Below, piece after piece: positions 26,070 to 37,457 of a DNA stretch of 64,000 bases. Location: NCBI RefSeq assembly GCF_006494365.1, contig NZ_VHIP01000004.1:62001-126000 (forward strand). The letters are read 5' to 3'. The position numbers and the translations under genes are program-made. The stretch's first letter is position 1. Each line of letters starts with the position of its first letter. Source of the stretch: Aestuariibacter sp. GS-14 (lineage in GTDB: Bacteria > Pseudomonadota > Gammaproteobacteria > Enterobacterales > Alteromonadaceae). The notes below the pieces were generated by a model, which did no database searches, was not told the origin of the DNA, and saw only the letters and a program-made list of their open reading frames with translations.

Positions 26070-27995
26070 TTACTTCGTTTTTAAATAAGTATATCCGCTT
26101 AAACAATCCTCGTAGAAATCAGTCCAGCGTACACCTTCACGTGGTTTGATGTTCCCCATGGAAACCTGCTTATCGATGAGACGTTTGACATCGGAAGCCA
26201 TCGCGCGCGGGTTGTACTGCATGATCGACAGCACATCTTCAACAGACGAGCCTTTAACAATTTCTTCAATGTAAAAATCTTCCGGATCGTCATCGTAGCT
26301 GAAAATATGCACTTCGTGCAGTCGACCAAACAGATTATGCATGTCGCCCATTACGTCCTGATAGGCCCCGGTTAAAAACAACCCAATGTAATAAGGCTCG
26401 TCTTTTTTCAGCTTGTGCAGAGGTAAAATATCAGTGATTTCACGACCAATGGTAAATTGATCAATTTTGCCGTCACTGTCGCAGGTAATATCTACCAGTG
26501 AACAGTTCACCTCAGGTCGCTCGTTCATGCGGGTAATGGGCACAACAGGAAGCAATTGGTCGATTGCCCAGGTGTCAGCCGCTGATTGAAATATCGAGAA
26601 GTTACACAGATACTGCGCAGACAAGCTGTAATCAAGCTCCTGAAGCTCTTCTGGCACATAATCAGCGTCGGCGTAATACGCCTGCAAACGCGTAATGATT
26701 TGCCAGTACAGCGTTTCGATTTTTGCCAGCTCTTCCAGCGACAACACACGCAATTTAAACGCGTCCAATGCCTGCTCTTTGTATTGTGATATGTCGTTAT
26801 ACACTTCCTGCATACTGGTGAGTTCTTCGAACGACTCGGCCAATTCACGCATATTTGTAACGAAAATATGCTCGCCTTCGCTTTCACTGGTGTCTACTTC
26901 AGAACTGTTGGAGCGAATTTCGCCCACAATTTGAGAGATCACACAGCTGTGATGTGCGGTGATTGCCCGCCCACTTTCGCTCACCAGGTTAGGATGCGGC
27001 ACACCTTCAAGATCACACACCTCCTTCATGCCATACACTACGTCAGACACGTATTCCTGCATGGTGTAATTACGCGACGATTCGCTGGTGGACGCGGTGC
27101 CATCGTAATCGATACCCAAACCACCACCTACATCAACATAATCCAGCGGAAAGCCCATTTTATGCAATTCTGCATAAATACGCGCGCCTTCGGAAATGGC
27201 ATCTTTAACCGAACGAATATCAGTAAGCTGACTGCCAATGTGGAAATGCAACAGTTTCAGACAGTGCGCCATGCCTTCTTCTTTCAGGTAGCGCGCTGTA
27301 TTGATAATTTCGGAAATAGTTAAACCAAACTTGGCCCGTTCACCACCCGAACTTTCCCATTTACCGCGGCCTTTCACGGTCATTTTAGCCCGCACACCAA
27401 TGATAGGTTCGATTTCCAGTTCTTTGGCAATGCGTACTAAAAGCAGTAATTCTGAATATTTCTCTACCACCACGACCATACGACGACCGAGCTTTCGGCC
27501 TAACAGCGCCAGACGCATGAATTCTTCGTCTTTGTAGCCATTCAGTACGGTGAGTGAATTTTCATTGCTGTTCATCGCCAGCGCGGTAATTAGCTCGGCT
27601 TTTGATCCTGCTTCAAGGCCGTAGTTGAAAGGTTCGCCGGCATCAACGATTTCTTCAACCACTTCACGCATCTGGTTTACTTTTACCGGATATACACCAT
27701 TGTACTCGCCGTTATATTCGGCTTCGGCAATAGTATTTCGGAAAGTCGTATTCAGATTGGCAACCTGAGAACGCAATACATCGTGGAAGCGAATAACAAC
27801 AGGCAGCTGCACGCCTTCTTCCAGAATTTCATCAATAACGGCTTTGAAATCGATGAGTACAGACGGGTCCGAAGGATTCGGCACCACATGCACATTACCA
27901 TTTTCACCAATCTTAAAATAACCGCCGCCCCAGCGGGATACGCCGTAGATGCGCTCAGCTTCTTCGATCGACCATTCTGACGAGAGTCCAACCAT
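26070..27995 (-). CDS. speA: Biosynthetic arginine decarboxylase
   Basis: About 641 residues, the usual length of SpeA. The alpha/beta-barrel PLP domain carries the lysine motif YPVKVNQMREVV near residue 105, GLEAGSKAEL, and the His motif LLHFHIGSQLTDI. The C-terminal domain has LSAQYLCNFSIFQS, in which the active-site region is completed. It converts arginine to agmatine, the first step of the arginine route to putrescine. The frame extends to a GTG at 28025, but AAGG seven bases before the ATG at 27995 fixes the start (MVGLSSEWSIEEAERIYGV). Confidence 0.96.
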   Translation of the reverse strand: MVGLSSEWSIEEAERIYGVSRWGGGYFKIGENGNVHVVPNPSDPSVLIDFKAVIDEILEEGVQLPVVIRFHDVLRSQVANLNTTFRNTIAEAEYNGEYNGVYPVKVNQMREVVEEIVDAGEPFNYGLEAGSKAELITALAMNSNENSLTVLNGYKDEEFMRLALLGRKLGRRMVVVVEKYSELLLLVRIAKELEIEPIIGVRAKMTVKGRGKWESSGGERAKFGLTISEIINTARYLKEEGMAHCLKLLHFHIGSQLTDIRSVKDAISEGARIYAELHKMGFPLDYVDVGGGLGIDYDGTASTSESSRNYTMQEYVSDVVYGMKEVCDLEGVPHPNLVSESGRAITAHHSCVISQIVGEIRSNSSEVDTSESEGEHIFVTNMRELAESFEELTSMQEVYNDISQYKEQALDAFKLRVLSLEELAKIETLYWQIITRLQAYYADADYVPEELQELDYSLSAQYLCNFSIFQSAADTWAIDQLLPVVPITRMNERPEVNCSLVDITCDSDGKIDQFTIGREITDILPLHKLKKDEPYYIGLFLTGAYQDVMGDMHNLFGRLHEVHIFSYDDDPEDFYIEEIVKGSSVEDVLSIMQYNPRAMASDVKRLIDKQVSMGNIKPREGVRWTDFYEDCLSGYTYLKTK

Positions 27996-28265
27996 GATGT
28001 ACCTTTTGATATATCCGCTGCCCACATCCAGGAAATGCGCGCAGAATGTTACTTAAAATAAGCCGCGTATTATAACGACCTTTGATGTCAGCGCTATGAC
28101 TATTTAACCAACTTTATTGCATAAACAATTATTCAGTGGGGTTCGCAAAATTAATAGCGATGCGCGGCTAATCAGATCACAAACCGTAGCATGAATTTTG
28201 CGCAAAGTCCTTTATACTGGACAGACTAATTTTTAGTTTGTTCAATTTGGAATGAGGTAATAACT

Positions 28266-28646
28266 ATGCATCACATACAGGGCGAATTCTCCGTTGAACT
28301 CTCTCCGCAAGCTGACGAAATAAACACTGGCCGTATGCTATTGAATAAAACCTACAAAGGCGCGCTTTGCGGAACAAGTGAAGGTCAGATGCTTAGTGTC
28401 CGAACCGACACGCCCGGCTCGGCGGGGTATGTAGCCATTGAACAGTTTAGCGGCACACTCGATGGCAAGGCCGGTTCATTTGCACTGCAACATAGCGGTA
28501 CCATGAATCGCGGCGAAGCTTCACTCACGGTATCGGTGATCCCCGATAGTGCCAGTGGTGACTTAACCGGCTTGAGCGGCAATATGCAAATCACCATAGA
28601 AAACGGCGCGCATTACTACGATTTCAACTATGTATTTACCCTGTAG
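28266..28646 (+). CDS. DUF3224 family protein
   Basis: This is a 126-residue beta-rich protein without a signal peptide. The pattern GEFSVELSPQ, a central FSGTLDGKAGSFALQHSGTM and a C-terminal GLSGNMQITIENGAHYYDF match the DUF3224 family of single-domain proteins with a likely beta-barrel fold. No function is known. A ribosome site (AATGAGG) precedes the ATG. It stands alone between speA (divergent) and pntB (convergent), sharing the downstream hairpin. Confidence 0.85.
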   Translation: MHHIQGEFSVELSPQADEINTGRMLLNKTYKGALCGTSEGQMLSVRTDTPGSAGYVAIEQFSGTLDGKAGSFALQHSGTMNRGEASLTVSVIPDSASGDLTGLSGNMQITIENGAHYYDFNYVFTL

Positions 28647-28665
28647 GCTGGCAACCCATCACCAG

Positions 28666-28702
28666 TAAAAACAAAAAAAGCAAAGTGTATTCAACACTTT
28701 GC
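28666..28702. terminator. Terminator between DUF3224 gene and pntB, probably bidirectional
   Basis: GCAAAGTGT (28680-28688) pairs with ACACTTTGC (28694-28702). On the minus strand it is followed by TTTTTTTGTTTTT, which fits the pnt operon; on the plus strand by CTTTT. Confidence 0.85.
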
Positions 28703-28745
28703 CTTTTACATTTACTGCATCAATCCGGGCCGGTTGGCCTGCAGA

Positions 28746-30134
28746 TTATTCGTCGCCGAACTCGCGAATAATGCTGTTAATGGTGTCTTTCGCATCACCC
28801 AATACCATGCGGGTGTTGTCTTTAAAGAACAGTGGGTTATCTACACCCGCAAATCCAGCGTTGGCGGAGCGTTTCAACACAAATACGGTTTTCGCGCGAT
28901 ACACCTCGATAACCGGCATACCGTATATTGGGCTGCCTTTCATCTCTTTTGCTGCCGGGTTAACTACGTCGTTCGCACCGATAACGATAACCACATCGTA
29001 GTTTTCCATGCGCGGGTTAACATCATCCATTTCACACAGTTGATCGTACGGCACGTCGGCCTCGGCCAGTAACACGTTCATATGGCCAGGCATACGACCC
29101 GCAACCGGGTGAATGGCGTACTCAACGGTGCAATTATTCTCTTCAAGCAACGACTGCAGTTCACGAACTGCGTGCTGCGCCTGGGCAACAGCCATACCGT
29201 AACCCGGCACAACCAACACGGATTGCGCGGCTTCCAGTACGTAGAACGCATCCTGAGCGGCCATGATTTTCACTTCGCCTTCAATAACTGCACCCATCTC
29301 AACCGGCTTGGAGAAGCCCGACAGCAATACATTCATTAAAGAACGGTTCATGGCTTTACACATGATGTTAGTCAGGATCAGGCCAGACGCCCCCACCAGC
29401 AAGCCGGTTACAATCAGAATGGTGTTAGCAACAGCCAGACCCGCCGCACAGGCTGCAACACCTGAATAGGAGTTCAGTAGTGCAATAACAACCGGCATGT
29501 CTGCGCCACCAATTGATATGGTAGCCCACACACCAAAGCTAAGCGCCAGACCAATTGCCAGATACAGCCATAGTGCATTCGACGGGTCGGTTGCAAACAA
29601 GTAACCCACGGCAACAAAGCCAATGATGTGCAGGATACTTAGCTCACGCAGGCCGGTAAAAATGAACGCCTTGGACGACATTTTGCCCGACAGTTTGCCC
29701 CAGGCAATCACTGAGCCCGAGAACGTAACACCACCAATCAGGATAGTCAGGAAAATCGTTACGAATACCAGCTCATCGGTTGTAGCCATAGAGAGTTGGT
29801 TCATACCGGTTACGGTTGCCCAGCCCAGCAGCAATGATGCCAAACCACCAAAACCGTTGAACAGCGATACCATTTCTGGCATTTGCGTCATTTCAACTTT
29901 CTTGGCTTTCCACGCACCGTATGCACCACCCAGCACAAAGCCCAGCAGGATCCAGTGATAGCTGATGATCTGTTGATCTATCAGAGTAACTACCACAGCG
30001 ATAAACATACCAATGGCAGAGACAAAGTTACCGCGGCGGGCGGTACCCGGATGACTTAACAGTTTCAACCCCAGAATGAACAGGGTAGTTGCCACTATGT
30101 AGGCAAGATTGATGATCATTGCATTATTACTCAC
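28746..30134 (-). CDS. pntB: NAD(P) transhydrogenase subunit beta
   Basis: This is a 462-residue protein. About nine membrane helices in the first 270 residues form part of the proton channel. The C-terminal domain III binds NADP(H), with VVPGYGMAVAQAQH, GRMPGHMNVLLAEA and VIVIGANDVVNPAA. With the two alpha parts it couples proton entry to hydride transfer from NADH to NADP. It follows pntAB by 12 bases in a three-gene operon. Confidence 0.96.
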   Translation of the reverse strand: MSNNAMIINLAYIVATTLFILGLKLLSHPGTARRGNFVSAIGMFIAVVVTLIDQQIISYHWILLGFVLGGAYGAWKAKKVEMTQMPEMVSLFNGFGGLASLLLGWATVTGMNQLSMATTDELVFVTIFLTILIGGVTFSGSVIAWGKLSGKMSSKAFIFTGLRELSILHIIGFVAVGYLFATDPSNALWLYLAIGLALSFGVWATISIGGADMPVVIALLNSYSGVAACAAGLAVANTILIVTGLLVGASGLILTNIMCKAMNRSLMNVLLSGFSKPVEMGAVIEGEVKIMAAQDAFYVLEAAQSVLVVPGYGMAVAQAQHAVRELQSLLEENNCTVEYAIHPVAGRMPGHMNVLLAEADVPYDQLCEMDDVNPRMENYDVVIVIGANDVVNPAAKEMKGSPIYGMPVIEVYRAKTVFVLKRSANAGFAGVDNPLFFKDNTRMVLGDAKDTINSIIREFGDE

Positions 30135-30146
30135 AGCATAATCTCC

Positions 30147-30431
30147 TTACTTGCCTTGCTTTTTCTTGAACATGCCCAACATGCGGTCGGTTACCATGTA
30201 ACCGCCTACCACGTTGATGCCTGCCAGTGCTACCGCAGCAGTACCCAGAATAGTGGTGAGTGTGTCGTTTTCAGCACCCGAAGCCACTAACGCACCTACC
30301 AGGGTGATCCCGGAAATGGCGTTTGAACCCGACATCAATGGCGTGTGCAGCGTAGCTGGCACTTTGCGAATCAGTTCAAAGCCTAAAAAGGCGGCCAGCA
30401 GTACAATAAAAATCAGGTAAATGGTTTCCAT
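30147..30431 (-). CDS. pntAB: NAD(P) transhydrogenase subunit alpha part 2 (membrane part)
   Basis: This is a 94-residue protein with three membrane helices and the family motif FIVLLAAFLGFELIRKVP, LHTPLMSGSNAISGITLVGA. It corresponds to the membrane tail that in Escherichia coli is fused to PntA but in Rhodospirillum-type enzymes is a separate subunit. Genes lie three bases apart from pntAA. Confidence 0.95.
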   Translation of the reverse strand: METIYLIFIVLLAAFLGFELIRKVPATLHTPLMSGSNAISGITLVGALVASGAENDTLTTILGTAAVALAGINVVGGYMVTDRMLGMFKKKQGK

Positions 30432-30434
30432 GAC

Positions 30435-31592
30435 TTACTGCCCCCCGTAAGCATTTTTCAGCATGTTATTGATTACGGCGCCACCGTGCGTGATCACACT
30501 TTGCGCCAGAATTTCATCTTCCAGATTGAGTTCAAATTGCTTGGTTTCAGCATTAAAGAATTCATCAATCAGGTTAAACAGGTTATTGGCGTACATGTCG
30601 GTAGCGTCTTTGGCAACCTGCTGGCTCCAGTTACCGGTACCAATTACCGTTACCCCTTCTACCTGCACGGTTTTACCCGCTACTGAGCCCTCAACGTTAC
30701 CGCCAGACTGCGCAGCCATATCCACTACCACACTGCCGGGCTTCATAAGCGCCAGCGTATCTTTGCGGATGAGTACCGGAGGTTTGCGACCAAACAACTG
30801 TGCCGTTGTGATCACGATATCGGAATCGGCAATAGCGTCGCGTTGTGCGTCCTGCTGCTTGGCTTTTTGCTCGTCAGTGAGTTCTTTGGCGTAGCCGTCT
30901 TTGGTTTGACCGGTTTCACCAATGTCGATTTTAAGGAACTTACCGCCCAACGATTCCACCTGCTCGGCCACTACCGGACGGGTATCGTATGCCAGTACGT
31001 TCGCGCCCATACGTTTCGCGGTAGCAATAGCCTGAAGGCCCGCTACACCTGCACCAATAATGAATACTTTGGCAGGCTTAATGGTGCCTGACGGGGTCAT
31101 CATCATAGGCAAAATGCTGGGAAGACTGTTGGCAGCCTGAAGCATCATCACATAGCCCGCCAAGCTGGCCTGTGAACTCAGGGCATCCATCTTCTGCGCG
31201 CGCGATGAACGAGGGATCATTTCAACAGACAGGGTTGAAACCTGCTTCGCGGCAAGTTGTTCAACCAGCGACTGTTGGAAGAAAGGATCAATATGACCAA
31301 TCACCAGTGTGTTTTCGCTGAGTTTGGCCAAATGGGCATCTGATGGACGATTCACATACAGCACAATATCTGCGCTGGCTAATGCTTCGGTGCCATCTTC
31401 AATTATGGTTGCGCCTTGTTCTGTATAGGCTTCGTTGGTGTAGCCTGAACGCGCACCGGCGTCAGATTCAATCACCACGTTTAGCCCCATACGGCTAAGA
31501 CGCATTACGGTGTTTGGCGTTACCGCACACCGGCGCTCTGCTACATCTGTATCTACAGCGTGCTTTGCTTCGTTTAGTACTAAGAGTTGCAA
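30435..31592 (-). CDS. pntAA: NAD(P) transhydrogenase subunit alpha part 1 (NAD-binding)
   Basis: This is a 385-residue soluble domain I, related to alanine dehydrogenase. ERRCAVTPNTVMRLSRMGL near the start, the Rossmann motif VFIIGAGVAGLQAIATAKRMGA near 172-191 and DTRPVVAEQVESLGGKFL follow the family. The start is TTG at 31592; GGAGGAGAGGAG lies just upstream and no ATG is available, so TTG is used. First gene of pntAA-pntAB-pntB. Confidence 0.95.
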   Translation of the reverse strand: MQLLVLNEAKHAVDTDVAERRCAVTPNTVMRLSRMGLNVVIESDAGARSGYTNEAYTEQGATIIEDGTEALASADIVLYVNRPSDAHLAKLSENTLVIGHIDPFFQQSLVEQLAAKQVSTLSVEMIPRSSRAQKMDALSSQASLAGYVMMLQAANSLPSILPMMMTPSGTIKPAKVFIIGAGVAGLQAIATAKRMGANVLAYDTRPVVAEQVESLGGKFLKIDIGETGQTKDGYAKELTDEQKAKQQDAQRDAIADSDIVITTAQLFGRKPPVLIRKDTLALMKPGSVVVDMAAQSGGNVEGSVAGKTVQVEGVTVIGTGNWSQQVAKDATDMYANNLFNLIDEFFNAETKQFELNLEDEILAQSVITHGGAVINNMLKNAYGGQ

Positions 31593-32103
31593 GGGTGTTC
31601 TCCTCTCCTCCGGGCAAAAAGGTCCCTGGCCAGGCGTAAAGGTACGTCGACCAAGTCAGTATGTATTTGCTGCCACAAGATGCTTAATCCATTAACTACA
31701 AAATTGTAAAGCGACCTTACTATAAAGCTCACTTATGAATAACAATTATGTAATCTTCCCGTTCTTGTGGTTTTTATTGGAAAGGACTACGGCTGACGCC
31801 AATAATGCATAAATCAAAGCCAAAATGAAAGCAAAAAATAGAAGGTCGGGCCTTATATTTCATTTATGGAATGCATTTTACTTATAATTAATATTTATAT
31901 GATGTAGGAAGATGATTGTTGCGTTAAAACCGCAAACATAGCTATGAGGCTGACGAGCAGCGCAGTATAGGTTAAACAAGGAAAGTTGAAAGCAGAATTT
32001 GAAGGGCCGCTTCAGTTACTAACATAGCAATTCAAATATGGAACGTTAATAACAACTTAGTACTACTTTATTGCTATCTTTGTCGTAGGTGTAAAGTGTC
32101 ATG
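31593..32103. other. Intergenic region upstream of the pnt operon
   Basis: About 510 AT-rich bases. The part next to 31592 should hold the pnt promoter and a purine-rich ribosome site; no further gene, repeat or RNA was recognised in the rest. Confidence 0.4.
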
Positions 32104-32131
32104 AAAAAAAAGCACCGCATTGTGCGGCGCT
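32104..32131 (-). terminator. Rho-independent terminator of the M16 peptidase gene
   Basis: On the minus strand AGCGCCGCA, loop CAA, TGCGGTGCT (with one G-T pair), then TTTTTTTT. It lies 45 bases past the stop codon. Confidence 0.88.
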
Positions 32132-32175
32132 TCATTTAGCATGTCTCAACCCAGTGTTCAGGCAATGAGTACTTA

Positions 32176-35031
32176 CTATTCCTGCGGATTCAGCAACACA
32201 GGTTCACCAAATCCCAGTTCAGCCAGTCGTGGCATTTGCGTGTCTGCATCACCGGCCACCAGCCAAATCATGCCATTTGGATTGGCATACTGTTTAGCCA
32301 GCTTTTCTATTTCAGGCTGGGTGATTGCCTGAACTACGTTTTGACGCTGTCGCGCATAGTCGGGTTGCCATCCGTACCGACTAATATTATCCAGCATGGA
32401 TAGCTTGGCGCCTGCCGTTTCAAACTGGCGCGCCGCGCTCTTCGTAAAATAGCTCTTGGTATTCTCCAGGTCCTGCTCCGTGAACGTGGCAGCGTATTCG
32501 CCCAGTATGGCTTTTACCAGCGCCAAGGATTCGTACGTTACATTGGTACGCACCCCCGAAGAAATAGTAAATGGCCCAGGGATATCGGTGCCGCTGAAGC
32601 CAGACCGCACACCGTAGGTGTAGCCTTTGCCTTCACGCAGCGTTTGCATCAATCGCGACGCAAAACCGCCACCGCCCAACTTATAGTTCATTAGGGTTGC
32701 AGGATAAAAATCGCTGTCGGTTTCGGCCAGTGCAACGTAACCGATGCGCAGCTCAGATTGCTTGGCTCCAGGCACATCGTAAAAATACACTTTCGCTGCT
32801 CTCGGACGTTCCGGTGTGTCAATGGATGGCTGCACTACCGGTTTCGCTGGCCATGATTGATTTAACGACGCAAGCGAGGCTTTAACCGTATCGGCATCCA
32901 CCGCACCAACCACCAGGAAATTGGCAACCGATGGCGAGAGAGTTTGCGCATAGTATTGCTTTACGTCTTCCAGCGTAATGGCACTGACAGACGCTTCGCT
33001 CCCCAGCGGATTGTTCGACAGAATATGATTAGAGCCATACAGCAGTTTAAAATAGGCATTATCGGCAATGCTGCCGGGGTCGGCACTTTGCTGTGCAATG
33101 GTGCTGAGCACATCCTGCTTTGCAAGCTGAAACTCTTTTTCGTCCCAGCGCGGCGACAACAGCATTTCCTTTAGCAAGGCGATAGTTTCTTCGTAATGCC
33201 GGGCTAGCGTAGTGCCAGCAAACGTTATTGACTGACGCCCGCTTGCCACTGATATTTCAGCGCCAAGTAACTCAATGGCTTTTTCCAGCTCTTCAGGTGT
33301 GCGAGTTGCCGTACCTTTTTGCAATAACATAGCCAGTAAGTTCGACACACCCACCTTGTTAGCCTGCTCTGACAACAAGCCACCCTTAAATGTAAGCTCA
33401 AAGTCCACAATAGGCAGTTCATTACTTTGAATACCAAATAAGCCTAAGCCATTAGTTAATTCTGATTGCCACACATCAGGCACCGCAGGCACCGGCAATG
33501 CGCCATAAGGCGGCTCTGCACTTCTATCAAACTTTGTTGGCGTTTTTGTATATCCGGAATCTTCGGCCACATCAAAAGACTCGCCGCGTCCTTCTGCCAC
33601 AATTTTTTCTTCTGCTACCTCAGCCAGCGTAGAGCCGGCAATGATAAGATCAGTCTGGCCTTTGGGAACAAAACTAGTGGCAATAAAAGGTTTGCTTTTG
33701 ATGTACTGATTGTACACGCGCTCGATATCATGTGGCCTTACCTGTAAATATTGCTGAAGTTCCTTATTGATGTAGCCAGGGTCGTTAGCAAAAATATTGT
33801 ACTGCGCCAGTTGAAAGGCCTTACCCAGCACACTGGATAAATTGGCGTAAAACTCTGTTTCTATGCCTGCCTTTATACGCTGAAGGTCTTCTTCTTGGAT
33901 CCCTTCGCGTTCAAAGCGCGCAAAGGCTTCCTGCACTCCATCGTACACATTATTGAGATCCGTTCCGGGATAGGCACGGGTAATAAGCATGATCTCGCCT
34001 GCCAACTCGGAATTATTGTTGTATAAAGTAACGTCAGACGCCAGTTGCTTGTCTTCTACGATAACCCGGTTCAGCGGCGCCGTTTTACCTTCAGATAGCA
34101 AAGCCATCAGAATATCCAGTGCATAGGCATCGTTGTGATACAAATCCACCCCCGGCCACACCATACGTAGCTCGGGCAGTTGCGCAAAATTGTCTTCGTA
34201 ATAACGCTTCACCGTTGCCGATAATGCGGCAGGTCTGTCTGCTAATGGCGTGATGTCTTCGCCGCGGGGGATTTCATCAAAGTACTTATGCACCCAGTCT
34301 TTAGCTTGCTCCGCATCAAAATCGCCGGCGATCACCAGTGTGGCATTGTTTGGCACGTACCACTTGTTATAGAAATCCTTTACGTCCTGCAACGTGGCAT
34401 TTTGCAGATCTTCCAGCGAGCCAATTACCTGCCAGTTGTAAGGGTGATCAGCGGGGTAGAGGTTTTTACCTACCACGTAATTTGCATGGCCATAGGGGCG
34501 GTTGTCTGTGCCCTGGCGTTTCTCATTCTTCACAACCTGCTTTTCTTTGGCCAGCACGTCTTCAGTGACGGTATTAATGAAAAAGCCCAGTTTATCGGCT
34601 TCCGCCCAAATCATTTTTTCCAATGCGTCATTAGGCACGGTTTGAAAGTAGTTTGTGCGGTCGCGACTGGTTGAGCCATTTGCGCCTGAGCCCCCAATGC
34701 GAGAGCTCATTTCATCCAGCCCACCTTTACCTAAATTCTCAGATTCCAAAAAGAGCAAATGCTCAAATAAGTGTGCAAAACCGGTACGCCCTTCCAACTC
34801 TCTGGCCGATCCCACATGAAAGGTAAGCGCCACAGCAATAACAGGATCAGAATCGTCCTGATGAAAAACCACTTCCAGACCATTATCGAGCACGAATTTT
34901 TCGTACTTCACTTCAAAAGCCGCTGGCTCCGGTAACGCCTCCGCGTCATCAGCGGGCTGTTGAGAGCAGGCAGTAAGCACTGTTGCGCTTAGGGCAACAA
35001 GTAACGGTGTGATTCGCTTTGGCACGTTCAT
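32176..35031 (-). CDS. M16-family zinc metallopeptidase lipoprotein (pitrilysin/insulinase-like)
   Basis: About 951 residues from the ATG at 35031. The frame is open to 35118, but only the internal Met gives a proper lipoprotein signal: PLLVALSATVLTAC with the lipid-modified Cys at residue 22. The inverted zinc motif HLFEH is at 87-91, with the third ligand expected in VVKNEKRQG about 75 residues on. A second M16 half follows (from about 510) without the zinc motif, as usual for two-domain M16B proteins. It should sit in a cell-envelope membrane facing the periplasm and cut peptides. Single-gene unit. Confidence 0.92.
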   Translation of the reverse strand: MNVPKRITPLLVALSATVLTACSQQPADDAEALPEPAAFEVKYEKFVLDNGLEVVFHQDDSDPVIAVALTFHVGSARELEGRTGFAHLFEHLLFLESENLGKGGLDEMSSRIGGSGANGSTSRDRTNYFQTVPNDALEKMIWAEADKLGFFINTVTEDVLAKEKQVVKNEKRQGTDNRPYGHANYVVGKNLYPADHPYNWQVIGSLEDLQNATLQDVKDFYNKWYVPNNATLVIAGDFDAEQAKDWVHKYFDEIPRGEDITPLADRPAALSATVKRYYEDNFAQLPELRMVWPGVDLYHNDAYALDILMALLSEGKTAPLNRVIVEDKQLASDVTLYNNNSELAGEIMLITRAYPGTDLNNVYDGVQEAFARFEREGIQEEDLQRIKAGIETEFYANLSSVLGKAFQLAQYNIFANDPGYINKELQQYLQVRPHDIERVYNQYIKSKPFIATSFVPKGQTDLIIAGSTLAEVAEEKIVAEGRGESFDVAEDSGYTKTPTKFDRSAEPPYGALPVPAVPDVWQSELTNGLGLFGIQSNELPIVDFELTFKGGLLSEQANKVGVSNLLAMLLQKGTATRTPEELEKAIELLGAEISVASGRQSITFAGTTLARHYEETIALLKEMLLSPRWDEKEFQLAKQDVLSTIAQQSADPGSIADNAYFKLLYGSNHILSNNPLGSEASVSAITLEDVKQYYAQTLSPSVANFLVVGAVDADTVKASLASLNQSWPAKPVVQPSIDTPERPRAAKVYFYDVPGAKQSELRIGYVALAETDSDFYPATLMNYKLGGGGFASRLMQTLREGKGYTYGVRSGFSGTDIPGPFTISSGVRTNVTYESLALVKAILGEYAATFTEQDLENTKSYFTKSAARQFETAGAKLSMLDNISRYGWQPDYARQRQNVVQAITQPEIEKLAKQYANPNGMIWLVAGDADTQMPRLAELGFGEPVLLNPQE

Positions 35032-35062
35032 AATGATGTAGGATAAGTGTGTGTTGAGTAAT

Positions 35063-35072
35063 GGACACTCAC
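35063..35072 (+). repeat. GGACACTCAC decamer variant upstream of the M16 gene
   Basis: One-base variant of GGACACCCAC, identical to the copy at 20241. It is an isolated copy about 21 kb from the RAYT gene, so chance cannot be excluded. Confidence 0.4.
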
Positions 35073-35182
35073 TATAGCAATGAGTGATCAGTAAGCCTAG
35101 CCTGCCAAGGCGAGACACAGATAAAGCGCGACATGAAAGTGAATTGACGGGTTGGCGGCGATGGTTCCGTTATTTTCTATTG

Positions 35183-35213
35183 CAAAGAAAAAGGCACTCC
35201 GAAGAGTGCCTTT
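35183..35213 (-). terminator. Rho-independent terminator of groESL
   Basis: On the minus strand AGGCACTC, tetraloop TTCG, GAGTGCCT, then TTTTCTTTG. It lies about 30 bases past the groEL stop. Confidence 0.9.
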
Positions 35214-35240
35214 CTGAAAAGCGTTTAGCTTATGGGTGGC

Positions 35241-36899
<1,659 letters not shown>

Positions 36900-36920
36900 T
36901 CAATTCGGTTAAACGGTTTA

Positions 36921-37211
36921 TTACTCTACGATCGCCAGAATGTCGTTCTCGCTCATGATGAGCACTTCTTCGCCATCCAGCTTCTCGGTTTTTACGCCGT
37001 AACCGTCGTTGAAAATAACGGTGTCACCGACTTTTACGTCTAATGCTTTCACTTCGCCATTCTCCAGAATGCGACCGTTACCCACGGCGATGATTTTACC
37101 GCGAGTCGATTTTTCTGCCGCAGAACCGGTCAATACGATACCGCCAGCAGATTTGCTTTCTTGCTCTGCGCGCTTGACGATAACGCGATCGTGTAAAGGA
37201 CGAATTGCCAT
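36921..37211 (-). CDS. groES: Co-chaperonin GroES
   Basis: About 96 residues, [19 protein letters not shown] at the start, a mobile loop with [15 protein letters not shown] near residues 20-34 and the conserved [12 protein letters not shown]. It caps the GroEL ring. A TTG two codons earlier is in frame, but AGGAG eight bases before the ATG at 37211 supports the shorter start. Confidence 0.98.
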   Translation of the reverse strand: MAIRPLHDRVIVKRAEQESKSAGGIVLTGSAAEKSTRGKIIAVGNGRILENGEVKALDVKVGDTVIFNDGYGVKTEKLDGEEVLIMSENDILAIVE

Positions 37212-37329
37212 TTTCAAATCTCCTGAATAATCTAACTATTCAATTTTTATGATTAGCCGGCGCACACTTGAGTGATACACCGTTTACCTAGTGTGACCCA
37301 ATTGGGTCGTAATTTGTTTCTGCGTGGTT

Positions 37330-37358
37330 AAATGGGGGAGTACCCAGACAAGTTCAAG
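37330..37358 (-). promoter_or_regulatory. Sigma-32 heat-shock promoter of groESL
   Basis: On the minus strand the -35 CCCTTGAA (CTTGAA at 37353-37358) and the -10 CCCCATTT (37330-37337) match the sigma-32 consensus, with a 14-base spacer when -35 is read as CTTGAAC. A perfect palindrome GACCCAATTGGGTC follows at 37295-37308, inside the expected 5' leader. Confidence 0.88.
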
Positions 37359-37457
37359 GGGTTTATTAAAAAAAATTTGAATTTTTTTTGGTGAATGTGA
37401 GCAATATATGGAGTACCTGCCACCAGAGCCTGAATACCTTAGCTCCGGCAGCACGAT

